This document shows positions 55,101-64,000 of a stretch of 64,000 nt of DNA, one piece after another (positions within the stretch are counted from its first letter, which is position 1; each line of letters starts with the position of its first letter). The DNA lies in assembly GCA_001871905.1 (NCBI GenBank), contig MNUG01000018.1, positions 1 through 64,000 on the forward strand, given 5' to 3'. Position numbers and translations under genes: made by a program. The notes beneath the pieces were generated by a model. The model did no database searches and was not told the origin of the DNA. It saw only the letters and a program-made list of their open reading frames with translations. The stretch is from Alphaproteobacteria bacterium CG1_02_46_17. GTDB lineage: Bacteria > Pseudomonadota > Alphaproteobacteria > Micavibrionales > Micavibrionaceae.

Positions 55101-56278
55101 AAACCTGGCATCCCCATTTTTGGAGATTGCTGGGCTGCATCGGTTGAAATCTGAGGAACCAGAACGCGGTCGCCTTCGGATAATCCGGAGATAATTTGTG
55201 CTGACGTTCGATCGGTTAATCCAACAATGACTGTTTTATCTTGTGAACTGTCTGGTTGCGCCATCGGAATTTTTATCAAATAGGCCTGACCTTCTTTGGT
55301 ATCCGATTGGGCAACGCGTTTCACCAAGGAGGACACAGGGATCAGTAAGACATTTTCGGCATTCCCCAAAACAAAATACATTTGCGTGGTCATGCCCGTC
55401 ATCAATGCGCGGTCTTTGTTATCGACATCCACCAGAACAGAATACAAAACCACATTATTTTCTGTCACGGGGGTGGGCAGAATCTGGCGGACATGGCCAA
55501 CCCATTTTCGGGAATTGGAACCTAGTGTCGTAAAATAAACATCCATGCCATCTTTCAAACGCGAAACATCTGCTTCGGCGACTTGGGCCTGCGCAGTCAT
55601 GGTGTCGAGGTCGGCAACGCGTCCAATGGTCGGCGTGGTTTGATTGGCGTTAACGGTTTCACCTTCTTTGACATCAAGACTAACAATGGTGCCGGTCATG
55701 GGGGCATAAATTTTTGTATAATTCAGATTGGTTTTATCTTTATCCAGTTCGGACTGGGCTTGCTGGATTTGGGCCTCCAGAGAATCAATCTGTGCTTTTG
55801 CGACATTCAAATCTGTTTCTGATTGTTCAAAGGTTTCGCGACTAATGGCCTGATTTTTAACCAGATTGGCATATCGGTTATAATCCCGTTGAGCCTGTTT
55901 CAGTGTAGCCTGCTTTTCTTTCTTCTGAGCTTCGAGCATAGATAATTGGGCATTATCACTGGCAATCTGGCTTTCATAAATTTCGGGGTCAATTTCGGCG
56001 ATCAAATCTCCTTCAGTGACATCATCCCCGATATCGAAATGAAGCTTGGTGATTTGTCCTGAAACTTGGGCTCCAACATCGACATAATTGCGTGGCTCCA
56101 GAGTTCCTTGTGATGTAACTTCGGTCTTGATATTTCCCACTGTGACCGTTGCGACGATCTTGCCACCAGATGCGGTGGATGTGGAGCTATTCTGGGAAAA
56201 ATAGAAGAAATAAAGAGCCGCAGCAGCCATAATTCCAAAAAGAAAGAGGAATAGAACTGTTTTTGTTTTTTTCGTCAT
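55097..56278 (-). CDS. macA: MacA-type periplasmic adaptor
   Basis: This 393-residue membrane-fusion protein has an N-terminal TM anchor (about 8-28, VLFLFLFGIMAAAALYFFYF), a lipoyl-like domain (LEPRNYVDVGAQVSGQITKL) and an alpha-hairpin (about 95-200, EAQKKEKQATLKQAQRDYNR). Beta-barrel and membrane-proximal domains follow (LTDRTSAQIISGLSEGDRV). It overlaps the macB ATG by four bases. The pair probably exports macrolides, siderophores or peptides, but the substrate is unknown. Confidence 0.94.
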   Translation of the reverse strand: MTKKTKTVLFLFLFGIMAAAALYFFYFSQNSSTSTASGGKIVATVTVGNIKTEVTSQGTLEPRNYVDVGAQVSGQITKLHFDIGDDVTEGDLIAEIDPEIYESQIASDNAQLSMLEAQKKEKQATLKQAQRDYNRYANLVKNQAISRETFEQSETDLNVAKAQIDSLEAQIQQAQSELDKDKTNLNYTKIYAPMTGTIVSLDVKEGETVNANQTTPTIGRVADLDTMTAQAQVAEADVSRLKDGMDVYFTTLGSNSRKWVGHVRQILPTPVTENNVVLYSVLVDVDNKDRALMTGMTTQMYFVLGNAENVLLIPVSSLVKRVAQSDTKEGQAYLIKIPMAQPDSSQDKTVIVGLTDRTSAQIISGLSEGDRVLVPQISTDAAQQSPKMGMPGL

Positions 56279-56355
56279 GTTGATCTAAACCCTTAAAAGC
56301 ATGAACTACTTGAAACATAACGTAGTGGAATAGAGAAATTCCCCGCTACAAACAA

Positions 56356-56383
56356 AAAAAGAAGCAGATAACTGCTTCTTTTT
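56356..56383. terminator. Terminator downstream of ppa
   Basis: GAAGCAG and CTGCTTC with five flanking A and T on each side form a 12-bp stem around ATAA. It lies 23 bases after the ppa stop on the minus strand and separates the leu-ppa unit from macAB. Confidence 0.85.
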
Positions 56384-56405
56384 GGAAAACCCCGCTATAG
56401 ACAGG

Positions 56406-56942
56406 TTATTTTCCTTCTCTTTTGTAACGCTCTACGCCTTCGAGGATCAATTCTCCGGCTTTCTTGGCGTCACCCCATCCCAGAACCTTTGACCATTTAT
56501 TTGGCTCCAAGTCCTTGTAATGGGTGAAGAAGTGGCAGATTTTCTCCCGCAGAATCGGGCGGATCTGATCGATATCTTCGACATTGTCATGGTAGGGGTA
56601 AAGTTTGGCATGAGGAACGGCGATGATTTTTTCATCAATCCCACCATCATCTTCCATCAACAACACGCCGACCGGCCGGGCCCGCATGACGGAGCCAGGC
56701 ATAACAGCCTGACGGGTGATAACCAAAACATCAACGGGGTCGCCATCACCGGACAAGGTGTGGGAAATAAATCCGTAATTTCCTGGATAATACATGGCGG
56801 TGTGCAGGAAACGGTCAACAAACATCGCACCGGATTCTTTATCGATTTCGTATTTAACCGGTTCTCCACCCATTGGATTTTCGATGATGACATTCACGTC
56901 AAAAGGTAAGTCTTTACCGGGGGATATTTTCATGTAATCCAT
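56406..56942 (-). CDS. ppa: Inorganic pyrophosphatase (family I)
   Basis: This is a cytosolic Mg-dependent pyrophosphatase. The 178-residue protein has VNVIIENPMGGEPVKYEIDK, YPGNYGFISHT, and the metal-binding signature DGDPVDVLV. It starts one base after the leuB stop, so it is the last gene of the leu operon here. That is an unusual but sensible partner: it removes PPi from biosynthesis. Confidence 0.95.
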   Translation of the reverse strand: MDYMKISPGKDLPFDVNVIIENPMGGEPVKYEIDKESGAMFVDRFLHTAMYYPGNYGFISHTLSGDGDPVDVLVITRQAVMPGSVMRARPVGVLLMEDDGGIDEKIIAVPHAKLYPYHDNVEDIDQIRPILREKICHFFTHYKDLEPNKWSKVLGWGDAKKAGELILEGVERYKREGK

Positions 56943-56943
56943 A

Positions 56944-58059
56944 TCAAGCAGCTCTCTTCAATTTTGATTTCAATTCAGCGATGACAGCGTCCCCGATTTC
57001 CGAGGTTCCTGCCAGAGTGCATCCTTCGGCCATAATATCGCCGGTGCGCAGTCCGTTATCCAGAACGGCGCGGGATGCCGCCTCTATATGGTCGGCAATG
57101 TTGGTTTGGTCAAGAGAAAAACGCAAAGCCATGGCAAAACTCAGGATTGCTGCCATTGGATTGGCCTTGTTCTGTCCGGCAATATCCGGAGCCGAACCGT
57201 GAACCGGCTCATAAAGGGCGTTTTGATGTCCGGCCTCGTCCCGCGCCCCGAGCGAAGCCGAGGGCAACATTCCCAGTGATCCGGTCAGCATCGAGGCTTC
57301 ATCGGACAAAATGTCCCCGAACAGATTATCCGTGACGATCACATCGAATTGACGCGGGTTCTTTAGAAGCTGCATGGCGCAATTGTCGGCATACATATGG
57401 GAAAGTTGGACATCTGGATATTCTGGAGCGAGCTTTGTGACGTCTTCACGCCATAATTTTCCACTTTCCATGACATTGGCTTTTTCGCAGGAACATAATT
57501 TCTTGCTGCGTTTTTGCGCGAGCTCGAACGCAACGCGTGCCACACGCTGAATTTCCGACGTGGTGTAAACTTGCGTATTGACTCCTTGACGCTCCCCGTT
57601 GGGCAAGGTGGTAATGCCGCGCGGTTCGCCGAAATAAACACCGCCAGTCAGTTCGCGGACGATCAATATATCAAGACCACGGATAATCTCGGGTTTGAGT
57701 GTCGAAGCGTCTATCAGCGCATCAAAAACCAGAGCAGGGCGCAAATTGGCAAACAACCCCAGTTCCTTTCGGATTTTTAGAAGACCAGCTTCAGGGCGGA
57801 TGTTATAATCCACCTTGTCCCATTTTGGTCCGCCCACGGCTCCCAATAAAACACAATCGGCTTGTCTGCCAAGTTCAATGGTTTCATCTGTAACGGGAAC
57901 ACCATGTTCATCAATCGACGCGCCACCAATGGGCCGTTCCGTAATTTGGATATTGGAAATCCCCTCATTATTCAGAAAGGAAATGATCTTTTTAACCTCG
58001 CCCATAACCTCTGGGCCAATACCATCACCGGAGGTCATCAGAATTTTTTTTACAGCCAT
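56944..58059 (-). CDS. leuB: 3-isopropylmalate dehydrogenase
   Basis: This enzyme catalyses the third step of leucine synthesis. The 371-residue NAD-dependent beta-decarboxylating dehydrogenase begins [20 protein letters not shown]. Substrate-binding [13 protein letters not shown], the [20 protein letters not shown] signature and the [18 protein letters not shown] block are intact. Its start overlaps the leuD end by ten bases, which implies coupled translation. Confidence 0.96.
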   Translation of the reverse strand: MAVKKILMTSGDGIGPEVMGEVKKIISFLNNEGISNIQITERPIGGASIDEHGVPVTDETIELGRQADCVLLGAVGGPKWDKVDYNIRPEAGLLKIRKELGLFANLRPALVFDALIDASTLKPEIIRGLDILIVRELTGGVYFGEPRGITTLPNGERQGVNTQVYTTSEIQRVARVAFELAQKRSKKLCSCEKANVMESGKLWREDVTKLAPEYPDVQLSHMYADNCAMQLLKNPRQFDVIVTDNLFGDILSDEASMLTGSLGMLPSASLGARDEAGHQNALYEPVHGSAPDIAGQNKANPMAAILSFAMALRFSLDQTNIADHIEAASRAVLDNGLRTGDIMAEGCTLAGTSEIGDAVIAELKSKLKRAA

Positions 58060-58646
58060 GGTTTTTCTTCCGCTCTTTTTTCTTCATAAGATGAAATAAA
58101 ACTTTCTTTTTCCAAAGTCAGACCGATATCATCAAGGCCATTCATCAGACACTGTTTGCGGAATGGATCAACATCAAAATCATAGACGTCATTGCCACAG
58201 ACAATTTTTTGTTGATCGAGATCAATAGTAATCTCTTTTTTATCTGATCCGACTTTCAAAAGCGCGTCAACCTGTTCTTGCGGAATGGCAATCGGCAAGA
58301 TGCCATTCTTGAAACAGTTATTGAAAAAAATATCGGAATAGCTTGGCGCGATGATGCAACGAATTCCGAAATCGAGCAAAGCCCACGGGGCATGTTCACG
58401 ACTGGATCCACAGCCGAAATTATCTCCCGCAACCAGAATGGTTGAAGATGTGTAAGGATCGCGGTTCAATACAAAATCAGGTTTGGGGGCGCCGTGATCG
58501 TCAAAACGCATTTCAAAGAATAAGCCAGAAGCAAGCCCCGTACGTTTGATCGTCCGCAGGAATTGTTTGGGGATAATCATATCGGTGTCGATATTAATCA
58601 ACGGTAGCGGCGCAGGGATACTGGTCAGTTTTACGAAGGGTTGCAT
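58050..58646 (-). CDS. leuD: 3-isopropylmalate dehydratase small subunit
   Basis: This is the swivel domain subunit, 198 residues. Motifs: [45 protein letters not shown] strong GGAGGAATC site precedes the ATG, and this site lies inside the end of the unknown gene upstream, with which leuD overlaps by 16 bases. It works with leuC to isomerise 2-isopropylmalate. Confidence 0.95.
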   Translation of the reverse strand: MQPFVKLTSIPAPLPLINIDTDMIIPKQFLRTIKRTGLASGLFFEMRFDDHGAPKPDFVLNRDPYTSSTILVAGDNFGCGSSREHAPWALLDFGIRCIIAPSYSDIFFNNCFKNGILPIAIPQEQVDALLKVGSDKKEITIDLDQQKIVCGNDVYDFDVDPFRKQCLMNGLDDIGLTLEKESFISSYEEKRAEEKPWL

Positions 58647-59458
58647 TCGATTCCTCCGTTAATTTCTTTCAATTTTCTGCATTCATCCGTCAATGGTTTT
58701 GGCATCGGCGGAGGGGCAACACCAATTGCGCGATCAAATTCATCCTGATATCTCCAGACAAATAATTCATGGGATATCGGGGTATGTCCAATGGGCGTAT
58801 GGGCAGGAAGTTTTTTACTCACAGCAAGGTGAGGTTCGCCTTCTACCATCATGGGTCTGATGCGGCTGTGGAAACTTGCAGAAAAGAATGAACGATAGAG
58901 ATCGGTGGCGAAAAGATATCCCATTTCCCAAAAGGCTGGTTTTTGCTTTCGTGCAAAAAAATTAAAATCAGCCATAAAATGTCCTTGGGCTGTTGCGTGC
59001 AGAGAACTTGTTTCTGAGTAATCTTCAGGAAGTTCCACACCGTTTCTCGAGCCGGAGATTACAAAGATCGGGGTACTGTGCCCTCCCATAAACAAACCGT
59101 TCGAAGCAATTCTTTCTTTTTTACCAGACAATAATTCGGCATCGGCAGGCTGTGAAGTCTCTCCGTTATATCCTGTTGGCGTCAGCATATAGAATTCTGG
59201 ATCGCGGTTGGGCATATGAATGACGGCAACCGAAGGGGTCACGCGGTAAGCGCGTGGAAAATCATTTTTGTTGTAATCAACCGTGATAACAGGTTTCAAG
59301 TCGAGGGCCTCCTTGATTTGTGCAAGTTGCTCTGCGGTTAATTTTGGCAAACCCTGAAGTTTATATACTCGTTGATATAACTGGTCGGCGGCCTCATGGG
59401 ATCGACCTTTTAAATGGTATATTTCTTGCGGAGCTTTTTTGATTTGTTCGTTGTCCAT
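58631..59458 (-). CDS. Hypothetical protein inserted between leuC and leuD
   Basis: This 275-residue soluble protein has no signal peptide or TM segment. The front half is helical ([20 protein letters not shown]), the middle strand-rich ([21 protein letters not shown]), with an aromatic-rich part ([24 protein letters not shown]) and a proline-rich end with [10 protein letters not shown]. No family is recognised. It starts two bases after the leuC stop and overlaps the leuD start by 16 bases, so it is inside the leu operon and translated with it. LeuC and leuD are normally adjacent or fused in operon order; an unrelated ORF this tightly placed may be an effector, assembly factor or recent insertion. 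Confidence 0.72.
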   Translation of the reverse strand: MDNEQIKKAPQEIYHLKGRSHEAADQLYQRVYKLQGLPKLTAEQLAQIKEALDLKPVITVDYNKNDFPRAYRVTPSVAVIHMPNRDPEFYMLTPTGYNGETSQPADAELLSGKKERIASNGLFMGGHSTPIFVISGSRNGVELPEDYSETSSLHATAQGHFMADFNFFARKQKPAFWEMGYLFATDLYRSFFSASFHSRIRPMMVEGEPHLAVSKKLPAHTPIGHTPISHELFVWRYQDEFDRAIGVAPPPMPKPLTDECRKLKEINGGIECNPS

Positions 59459-59460
59459 TT

Positions 59461-60858
59461 TTATAACTTTCTTATGTCTGTGAGTTTTCCTGTGATTGCC
59501 GCCGCAGCAGCCATAGCAGGGGAGAGAAGGTGGGTGCGGCTTCCGCGTCCCTGACGACCTTCAAAGTTGCGGTTGGATGTCGAGGCGCACCGCTCGCCAG
59601 CATTCAAACGGTCTTCGTTCATACCAAGGCAGAGCGAGCATCCGGGTTCGCGCCATTCAAATCCGGCATCCAGAAATATTTTATCCAGACCTTCGCGTTC
59701 GGCCTGTTCTTTGACCAGACCAGACCCCGGAACGATCATTGCTTGCACATGGGGTGACACATGCTGGCCTTCAATAACTTTGGCTGCCGCACGCAAATCT
59801 TCAATGCGGCCATTGGTGCAAGATCCGATAAAAACTTTATCAATTACAACATCGGTCAGGTTGGTTCCGGCAGTGAGCCCCATATAATCGAGCGCCCGCA
59901 GCATCGCGGCCTTTTTATTAGGGTCGCTTTCGTTCTCCGGATCAGGAACAACACCTGTGATCGGCAAAACATCTTGTGGGGATGTTCCCCATGTCACGCT
60001 AGGGGCGATATCATTGGCATCAATATGGATTTCCTTGTCAAAGAGTGCGCCGTCGTCGGTCGGCAGGGAGTCCCACCATGTGACGGCTCTATCCCAGTCG
60101 TCCCCTTGCGGAGCCATCGGGCGATCTTTGATATATTCGAAGGTTGTCTGGTCAGGGGCGATCAATCCGGCGCGGGCTCCGGCCTCAATCGACATATTGC
60201 AAATGGTCATGCGACCTTCCATCGACAGATTCCGGATAGCAGAACCTGCATATTCAATCACATATCCGGTGCCGCCTGCGGTTCCGATCAAACCGATAAT
60301 GTGCAGAACAATGTCTTTGGCCGTCACGCAGTCATGAAGATCACCCTCAACAGTAATCCGCATCGTCTTGGCGGGTTTTTGAATTAGGGTTTGTGTCGCC
60401 AGAACATGTTCGACTTCGGATGTTCCAATGCCGAATGCCAAAGCACCAAAAGCGCCATGCGTGGATGTGTGGCTGTCGCCGCAGACAATTGTCATGCCGG
60501 GCTGTGTAAATCCTTGCTCGGGGCCGATAATATGGACGATGCCCTGACGTTTGTCGGACATACCAAAATAGGTAATGCCAAACTCTTCGACATTTTGCTC
60601 CAGAGTTTCGATCTGCAGCTTGCTTTCAGGGTCTTTGATTCCAAGGGCGCGATCAGTGGTCGGGACGTTATGATCTGCCACCGCAAGCGTCGCCTGAATG
60701 TTGCGAACTTTACGACCCGCCATGCGCAATCCTTCAAAGGCTTGGGGGGACGTGACTTCATGTATCAGATGCCGATCAATATAGATCAGACAAGTGCCGT
60801 CAGGCGCCTTGTGAACCACGTGGGCATCCCAGATTTTTTCGAATAATGTTTTTGCCAT
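59461..60858 (-). CDS. leuC: 3-isopropylmalate dehydratase large subunit
   Basis: This is the [4Fe-4S] subunit, 465 residues. It begins [22 protein letters not shown]. The cluster ligands are Cys in [14 protein letters not shown] and the pair in [11 protein letters not shown]. The [30 protein letters not shown] region is intact. It is the first gene of the leuC-unknown-leuD-leuB-ppa unit. No ribosome site is seen before the ATG, and a leaderless start is possible. No tryptophan-type leader attenuator is visible in the 96-base region upstream. Confidence 0.96.
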   Translation of the reverse strand: MAKTLFEKIWDAHVVHKAPDGTCLIYIDRHLIHEVTSPQAFEGLRMAGRKVRNIQATLAVADHNVPTTDRALGIKDPESKLQIETLEQNVEEFGITYFGMSDKRQGIVHIIGPEQGFTQPGMTIVCGDSHTSTHGAFGALAFGIGTSEVEHVLATQTLIQKPAKTMRITVEGDLHDCVTAKDIVLHIIGLIGTAGGTGYVIEYAGSAIRNLSMEGRMTICNMSIEAGARAGLIAPDQTTFEYIKDRPMAPQGDDWDRAVTWWDSLPTDDGALFDKEIHIDANDIAPSVTWGTSPQDVLPITGVVPDPENESDPNKKAAMLRALDYMGLTAGTNLTDVVIDKVFIGSCTNGRIEDLRAAAKVIEGQHVSPHVQAMIVPGSGLVKEQAEREGLDKIFLDAGFEWREPGCSLCLGMNEDRLNAGERCASTSNRNFEGRQGRGSRTHLLSPAMAAAAAITGKLTDIRKL

Positions 60859-60954
60859 ATGTATATATAGCGAAAGAAACTCTGATTTCTCAAGTTTTAT
60901 CGTGAGGCGATATTTTTTTATTGTAACCTTATGGTAACTTATGAAAGTTAAGAC

Positions 60955-61437
60955 ATGAAGTTAAAATTCAATCATGTGGTAAACGCACTTTCTGCCGTGG
61001 CAATCAGCTCTGCGGCGTATGTCTCTCTGGATAATTCCGTAACGGCGAAGAACTCATTTACAACAGCTTGCGTAGGGGGTGGCTACGACTTTGGCGAAAA
61101 GCGCGGCGACGTCATGTTCGTGGTGATTTATTCCAAAGGACAAGAGTCTTTATCTGGTTTGCGTGGCGAGCTCAGCGGTTTGGATTATGATGTTCTGGCG
61201 GTTGCACCGAGATCAATATTTGGCCAAAGTTCTGATAAAAAACAGCAGCAAGATCTATACGCTTATACTCACTACGGACAGGGTGAGGTAATGGAAGGGG
61301 CAGGGCCGCTGGCAATCATACGTGTGAGTGAGTCGGAAGAGACATGCACCCTGCATTTTGCCTATCGGCCTCCGGAAGGTGGCGAGATGGTGAGTTCCAA
61401 ATTATCCGCCCCGATCTATGGGGATTTGGAACGGTAA
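60955..61437 (+). CDS. Small exported hypothetical protein
   Basis: This 160-residue protein has an N-terminal signal-like segment (residues 1-30, [20 protein letters not shown]). The mature part has two Cys (TACVGG and ETCTLHF) that could form a disulfide, and repeated strand-like stretches ([20 protein letters not shown]). There is no lipobox and no known family. It is the first of four small plus-strand genes downstream of leuC, all of unknown role. AAGTT-type sequence before the ATG is weak. Confidence 0.7.
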   Translation: MKLKFNHVVNALSAVAISSAAYVSLDNSVTAKNSFTTACVGGGYDFGEKRGDVMFVVIYSKGQESLSGLRGELSGLDYDVLAVAPRSIFGQSSDKKQQQDLYAYTHYGQGEVMEGAGPLAIIRVSESEETCTLHFAYRPPEGGEMVSSKLSAPIYGDLER

Positions 61438-61509
61438 TTATTTCCATATTTTTAACCTTTAGGATCCATAATCTCTATTACAAGTGAGTAAATAGAGAAG
61501 AGGTTTGAT

Positions 61510-61800
61510 ATGCCAGCACCGGATTTAACATGCGAATTTGACGCCAAAGCTGGAACAGCAGCAATCGTAGAGGCCAAAACCGGTAATGCTGTGATGTTCG
61601 GACAGAATATGGAAGATGTCTCCAAAAGCTTTGTTAACAAGATTTTTGGAGCGCGTCCTGGTCAGGATTATGAAGGCGAGGCCATCCTGCCTAAAGGGAA
61701 TGGCCAGTCTGCTGGAAATTTTACTGTGTCAACCTATTCCGCCGATCAAGTTGCCTGTAAGGCTCCCGGAATTGGGCCTGTTCTCGGCCCAAAACGATAA
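61510..61800 (+). CDS. Small hypothetical protein
   Basis: This 96-residue protein starts MPAPDLTCEFDAKAG; there is no signal peptide. It has two Cys and a Gly/Pro-rich end (KAPGIGPVLGPKR). GAGAAGAGG precedes the ATG. It is not recognised, and may be a soluble partner of the neighbouring exported proteins. Confidence 0.6.
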   Translation: MPAPDLTCEFDAKAGTAAIVEAKTGNAVMFGQNMEDVSKSFVNKIFGARPGQDYEGEAILPKGNGQSAGNFTVSTYSADQVACKAPGIGPVLGPKR

Positions 61801-61876
61801 AAATACAAACCAGCCCTTGATTTTTTAATAAGAATCACCTATCTAGCCTCTCACTTTATAGTTGAGAGGCTTCATC

Positions 61877-62242
61877 ATGAACAAAGCAGGATTATTGGGA
61901 ATAGCGTTTTTGGCAGCGGGAAGCACAGTCCTTTCCGGATGTGATTCTGCCTATAATGTGCCGAAAGATGCCGTAAACGTTTCCAAAGACAGGGCTGTTT
62001 GTGTCGAAACCTCGGATGATGGCTTGAAAGGGGCGAAAGTGGTTGATCCCCAGAAACGGCTGATTGTTCAATTTGGGCTTGGAACCAATATTTTTGCGCC
62101 GGAAAATGAAGGGGTTGCACTCTATCCCAAGGGAGAAAGGGGAGCCTATCGCTTCAAAGAAGACGGAGATTTTGTGATCGGTGATGATGAATGCATCGTT
62201 CACGCAGGTGGAAAAACCATCATTTATGCAATGGGTTCTTGA
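61877..62242 (+). CDS. Small lipoprotein, hypothetical
   Basis: The ATG at 61877 (MNKAGLLGIAFLAAG) is preferred, with GAGAGG upstream, over the TTG at 61862; 121 residues. A lipobox VLSGC gives a lipidated Cys near residue 22, followed by DSAYN. Asp at +2 would suggest inner-membrane retention under the E. coli Lol rule. The mature part has two Cys (AVCVETS, DECIVHAG) and a beta-rich pattern. No family is recognised. Confidence 0.8.
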   Translation: MNKAGLLGIAFLAAGSTVLSGCDSAYNVPKDAVNVSKDRAVCVETSDDGLKGAKVVDPQKRLIVQFGLGTNIFAPENEGVALYPKGERGAYRFKEDGDFVIGDDECIVHAGGKTIIYAMGS

Positions 62243-62309
62243 ACCTCTCCGCAAATAGATCAAATTTTATCTTTTCGTAATACGGAATTAAGACCCGTTT
62301 GCTACAATC

Positions 62310-62345
62310 CTCGTGTGCAATGCAAAAATTGATGCACTGCACGAG
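62310..62345 (+). promoter_or_regulatory. Leader hairpin abutting the ribosome site of the next gene
   Basis: CTCGTGTGCAATGCA pairs with TGCACTGCACGAG around AAAATTGA, with one 2-base bulge and one mismatch. The 3' arm ends one base before AGGAGG, the ribosome site of the gene at 62357. Such a position suits translational control or a dimer-binding operator. Confidence 0.5.
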
Positions 62346-62356
62346 AGGAGGCAGTT

Positions 62357-62638
62357 ATGCTTACAATATTCGATATATCAAGTGACTTCATGGTAATGGA
62401 ATCCGGATGTGCGGCCATCCTGTTTGATGACCCAAATTTCGTCAGGTCGGAAACCGTGCTTTTTGATCGCCATAACGGATTGGTGGAAGTCCTTCTGCAA
62501 GGGAAGTTGCATCAGGTCGGACAGGTTCCTGAAGAATTGATGAAATCTTTTGCCGAAAACAAGGATGTGATTCTATCAGCCATCCTGATTGACGGGACGT
62601 CACTGGAACTCACAACCCGTTTGGTGATTGTGAACTAG
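62357..62638 (+). CDS. Small hypothetical protein with hairpin leader
   Basis: This 93-residue soluble protein has no signal peptide. It is strand-rich with a central basic pair (DRHNGLVEVLLQGKLHQVG) and ends LELTTRLVIVN. AGGAGG five bases before the ATG is the strongest ribosome site in this neighbourhood, and is fronted by a stable hairpin. No family is recognised. It precedes the rplS terminator and is convergent with rplS. Confidence 0.7.
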   Translation: MLTIFDISSDFMVMESGCAAILFDDPNFVRSETVLFDRHNGLVEVLLQGKLHQVGQVPEELMKSFAENKDVILSAILIDGTSLELTTRLVIVN

Positions 62639-62660
62639 CAATAGTCATCAATCCAAATAA

Positions 62661-62683
62661 AAAACCGGCCATTGGCCGGTTTT
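62661..62683. terminator. Bidirectional terminator after rplS
   Basis: AAAACCGGCC and GGCCGGTTTT flank ATT, a 10-bp stem with A- and T-runs on both sides. It serves rplS (minus) and the small gene (plus). Confidence 0.88.
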
Positions 62684-62705
62684 AATTTTGTGAAACCCGA
62701 AGCAA

Positions 62706-63086
62706 CTATTCAGATGACTGGGGTTTGTAATCTTTTTTCTCGGTAATACGGGCTTTTCTACCGCGCAGGTCACGCAAGTAGTAAAGCTTGGCGCGACGAA
62801 CCGAACCACGACGTAACACTTCGATGCTCTCGATACGAGGAGACAGCAGAGGGAACACACGTTCAACGCCTTCACCATAAGAAATCTTACGAACGGTAAA
62901 GCTGGCATTGATCCCGTGACCGCCACGAGCGATACAGACGCCCTCATAGGCCTGAATACGTTCACGCGTACCTTCGACGATGCGAACGTTGACCTTAACG
63001 GTATCACCTGGGCCGAATTCTGGGATTGTCTTGTTCTCAAGAAGTTTTGCAACCTGAGAGGCTTCAAATTTTTGAAGTATATTCAT
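62706..63086 (-). CDS. rplS: 50S ribosomal protein L19
   Basis: This protein sits at the 30S-50S interface. The 126-residue sequence contains [49 protein letters not shown], and [20 protein letters not shown] lies nine bases before the ATG. It follows trmD on the same strand, as in most bacteria, although a 55-codon gene sits on the opposite strand between them. Confidence 0.97.
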   Translation of the reverse strand: MNILQKFEASQVAKLLENKTIPEFGPGDTVKVNVRIVEGTRERIQAYEGVCIARGGHGINASFTVRKISYGEGVERVFPLLSPRIESIEVLRRGSVRRAKLYYLRDLRGRKARITEKKDYKPQSSE

Positions 63087-63263
63087 TATTTAGCTCCTAT
63101 TTATCATCTGAACCCGTAATCAGGGTTGCCCCCGGCGGCTCACTTATCTTTTTAAAGGTAGGCGGTTTATACCCCGATTTATCAAAGGATTTCAAGTATT
63201 TTATTGGAAGAGCAGGGGGATTTGTGTAAGGTTTTTCCAGAAAACGATAAAAAGGAGCAATAA

Positions 63264-63431
63264 ATGGCAGATGACTCTGTTTTTACTGAACTTTTTGGCG
63301 AGAAAGCCAATGGAGATACGTCACCCAAAGCCCCTTGTCCCCAATCGGATGATTCTTACGAGATTCTCAATCAAACAAGAAACTTACCCGATCCATCGCG
63401 CGAAACCCGAAAACCTGTTCCCCCTCAATAA
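63264..63431 (+). CDS. Small hypothetical protein (55 residues), absent from the ORF track
   Basis: I translated it by hand. It starts at ATG 63264 with AAAGGAG five bases upstream and ends at TAA 63429-63431, giving MADDSVFTELFGEKANGD and on to a PVPPQ end. It is hydrophilic and proline-rich at the end, with no signal peptide or TM. The strong ribosome site and clean stop three bases from the trmD stop support it as a real gene. The longer track ORF at 63271 lies in another frame. The function is unknown. Confidence 0.65.
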   Translation: MADDSVFTELFGEKANGDTSPKAPCPQSDDSYEILNQTRNLPDPSRETRKPVPPQ

Positions 63432-63434
63432 AGA

Positions 63435-64000
63435 TTATTTATCCGAAAGCAGGTCTGGACGACGGTTGCGGGTGAGTTCCAAAGACTGATCCTGCCGCCA
63501 TTTGCCTATTTTGCCATGATGACCGCTGGTCAGAATTTCAGGGACGGGGTGGTCTTGCCCTGATGCGTCTGTCCAATTTGCAGGTCTGGTATAATGCGGA
63601 TATTCCAGCAAGCCGTTTGAAAAGCTTTCTTCATCCGTTGTGGTTTCATTCCCCAAAACATCGGGGATCAAACGCACCGTGGCATCTATCAGGATATGGG
63701 CGGCCATTTCCCCCCCTGTGAGGACATAGTCTCCAATTGAAATTTCTTCAAAACCATATGCATCGAGAACACGTTGATCGACACCTTCATAGCGTCCGCA
63801 AAGAATCGTGAGAGTCGACTCTTTTGATAGCTCTTTGACCAGATTCTGGGTGAGGGGCGTTCCGCGCGGGCTCATATAAACCCGGCGGCCCTGTTCAGGA
63901 AAGGAAAGCAAGGCGCGTTCAATCACATCCGGTTTCATCACCATTCCCGCACCACCGCCAAAAGGCACATCATCGACGGTCTTGTGTTTGTCGGTTGCAA
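63435..64000 (-). CDS. trmD: tRNA (guanine-N1)-methyltransferase, 3' part
   Basis: This SPOUT-class enzyme makes m1G37 in tRNA and so keeps reading frame. The gene runs off the window end; the GTG start in the track (63968) is internal, since [24 protein letters not shown] reads in frame up to base 64000. The knot motifs [17 protein letters not shown] and [15 protein letters not shown] are intact, and the C-terminal [10 protein letters not shown] domain follows. It ends three bases from the small gene on the other strand. The rimM and rpsP genes probably lie beyond the window. Confidence 0.95.
   Translation of the reverse strand, partial: ATDKHKTVDDVPFGGGAGMVMKPDVIERALLSFPEQGRRVYMSPRGTPLTQNLVKELSKESTLTILCGRYEGVDQRVLDAYGFEEISIGDYVLTGGEMAAHILIDATVRLIPDVLGNETTTDEESFSNGLLEYPHYTRPANWTDASGQDHPVPEILTSGHHGKIGKWRQDQSLELTRNRRPDLLSDK

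Noticed and set aside
1-64000. CRISPR array, tRNA, rRNA, insertion sequence or prophage
   Set aside because: No regularly spaced repeats, cloverleaf, rRNA-like stretch, transposase or integrase was found on reading the gaps and ORFs.

Overview
The window looks like a chromosomal segment of an alphaproteobacterium of moderate, AT-leaning base composition. The evidence is the family mix: a MucR/Ros-type regulator, PhaR, a short PhaC with PhaA and PhaB, a phasin, an RHH_4 protein beside class II fumarase, an NDUFAF7/MidA-type methyltransferase behind lgt, an L25 protein of the long Ctc type, and trmD-rplS next to the leuCDB block. HldD, Lgt, RlpA, AsmA, an OmpA-domain lipoprotein and MacAB show a Gram-negative envelope. 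I cannot fix the order or genus from sequence alone. There is no rRNA, tRNA, CRISPR array, insertion sequence or prophage; the segment is housekeeping with several islands of unknown genes.

Layout. 1-674: 5' part of an unrecognised minus-strand gene that carries a 9-base homopolymer. 845-8812: TCA genes sucC-sucD, then four unknown genes of which the last three are tandem diverged paralogs, then sucA (2-oxoglutarate dehydrogenase E1) without sucB. 8884-11189 (minus): MucR-like regulator, proC, a YbjN-domain protein and a UbiK/BMFP-like protein. 11349-20245 (plus): hldD-lgt-midA-like-pgeF, prs, rplY, pth, a methyltransferase, ychF, add. 20256-21765 (minus): rlpA-like and ilvE. 21891-30820: an OmpR/EnvZ-like pair, a phasin, a double-PAS histidine kinase, recX, an orphan ABC-2 permease, hslO, and an OmpA-domain lipoprotein. 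31239-38922: a DJ-1-like protein lacking its cysteine, prfB with a programmed +1 frameshift, an exported protein with two TcpQ-like repeats followed by a 957-residue exported coiled-coil protein, and a degenerate GGDEF-EAL protein. 38972-42871: phaR divergent from phaC-phaA-phaB. 42967-46423: AsmA-like protein and an RHH_4 protein. 46389-52934: fumC, a TyrA-like dehydrogenase, a small exported protein, dusB-slyX, greB, rhodanese, an AhpD-like protein, galU. 53154-60858 (minus): macB-macA, then ppa-leuB-leuD-unknown-leuC. 60955-62638: four small plus-strand genes, at least two of them exported. 62706-64000: rplS, a 55-codon small gene missed by the ORF track, and the 3' part of trmD.

Together the genes cover central carbon flux (sucCD, sucA, fumC), polyhydroxyalkanoate storage (phaRCAB, phasin), branched-chain amino acid synthesis (leuCDB, ilvE), envelope building and translation. 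Overlapping starts (TAATG, ATGA) show tight translational coupling in hldD-lgt-midA-pgeF, macAB and the leu operon.

The most novel-looking elements are the three-paralog cassette between sucD and sucA, the unknown gene overlapping leuD inside the leu operon, the TcpQ-like/coiled-coil pair, and the hairpin-fronted small gene at 62357. For none of these can I assign a function from sequence alone.
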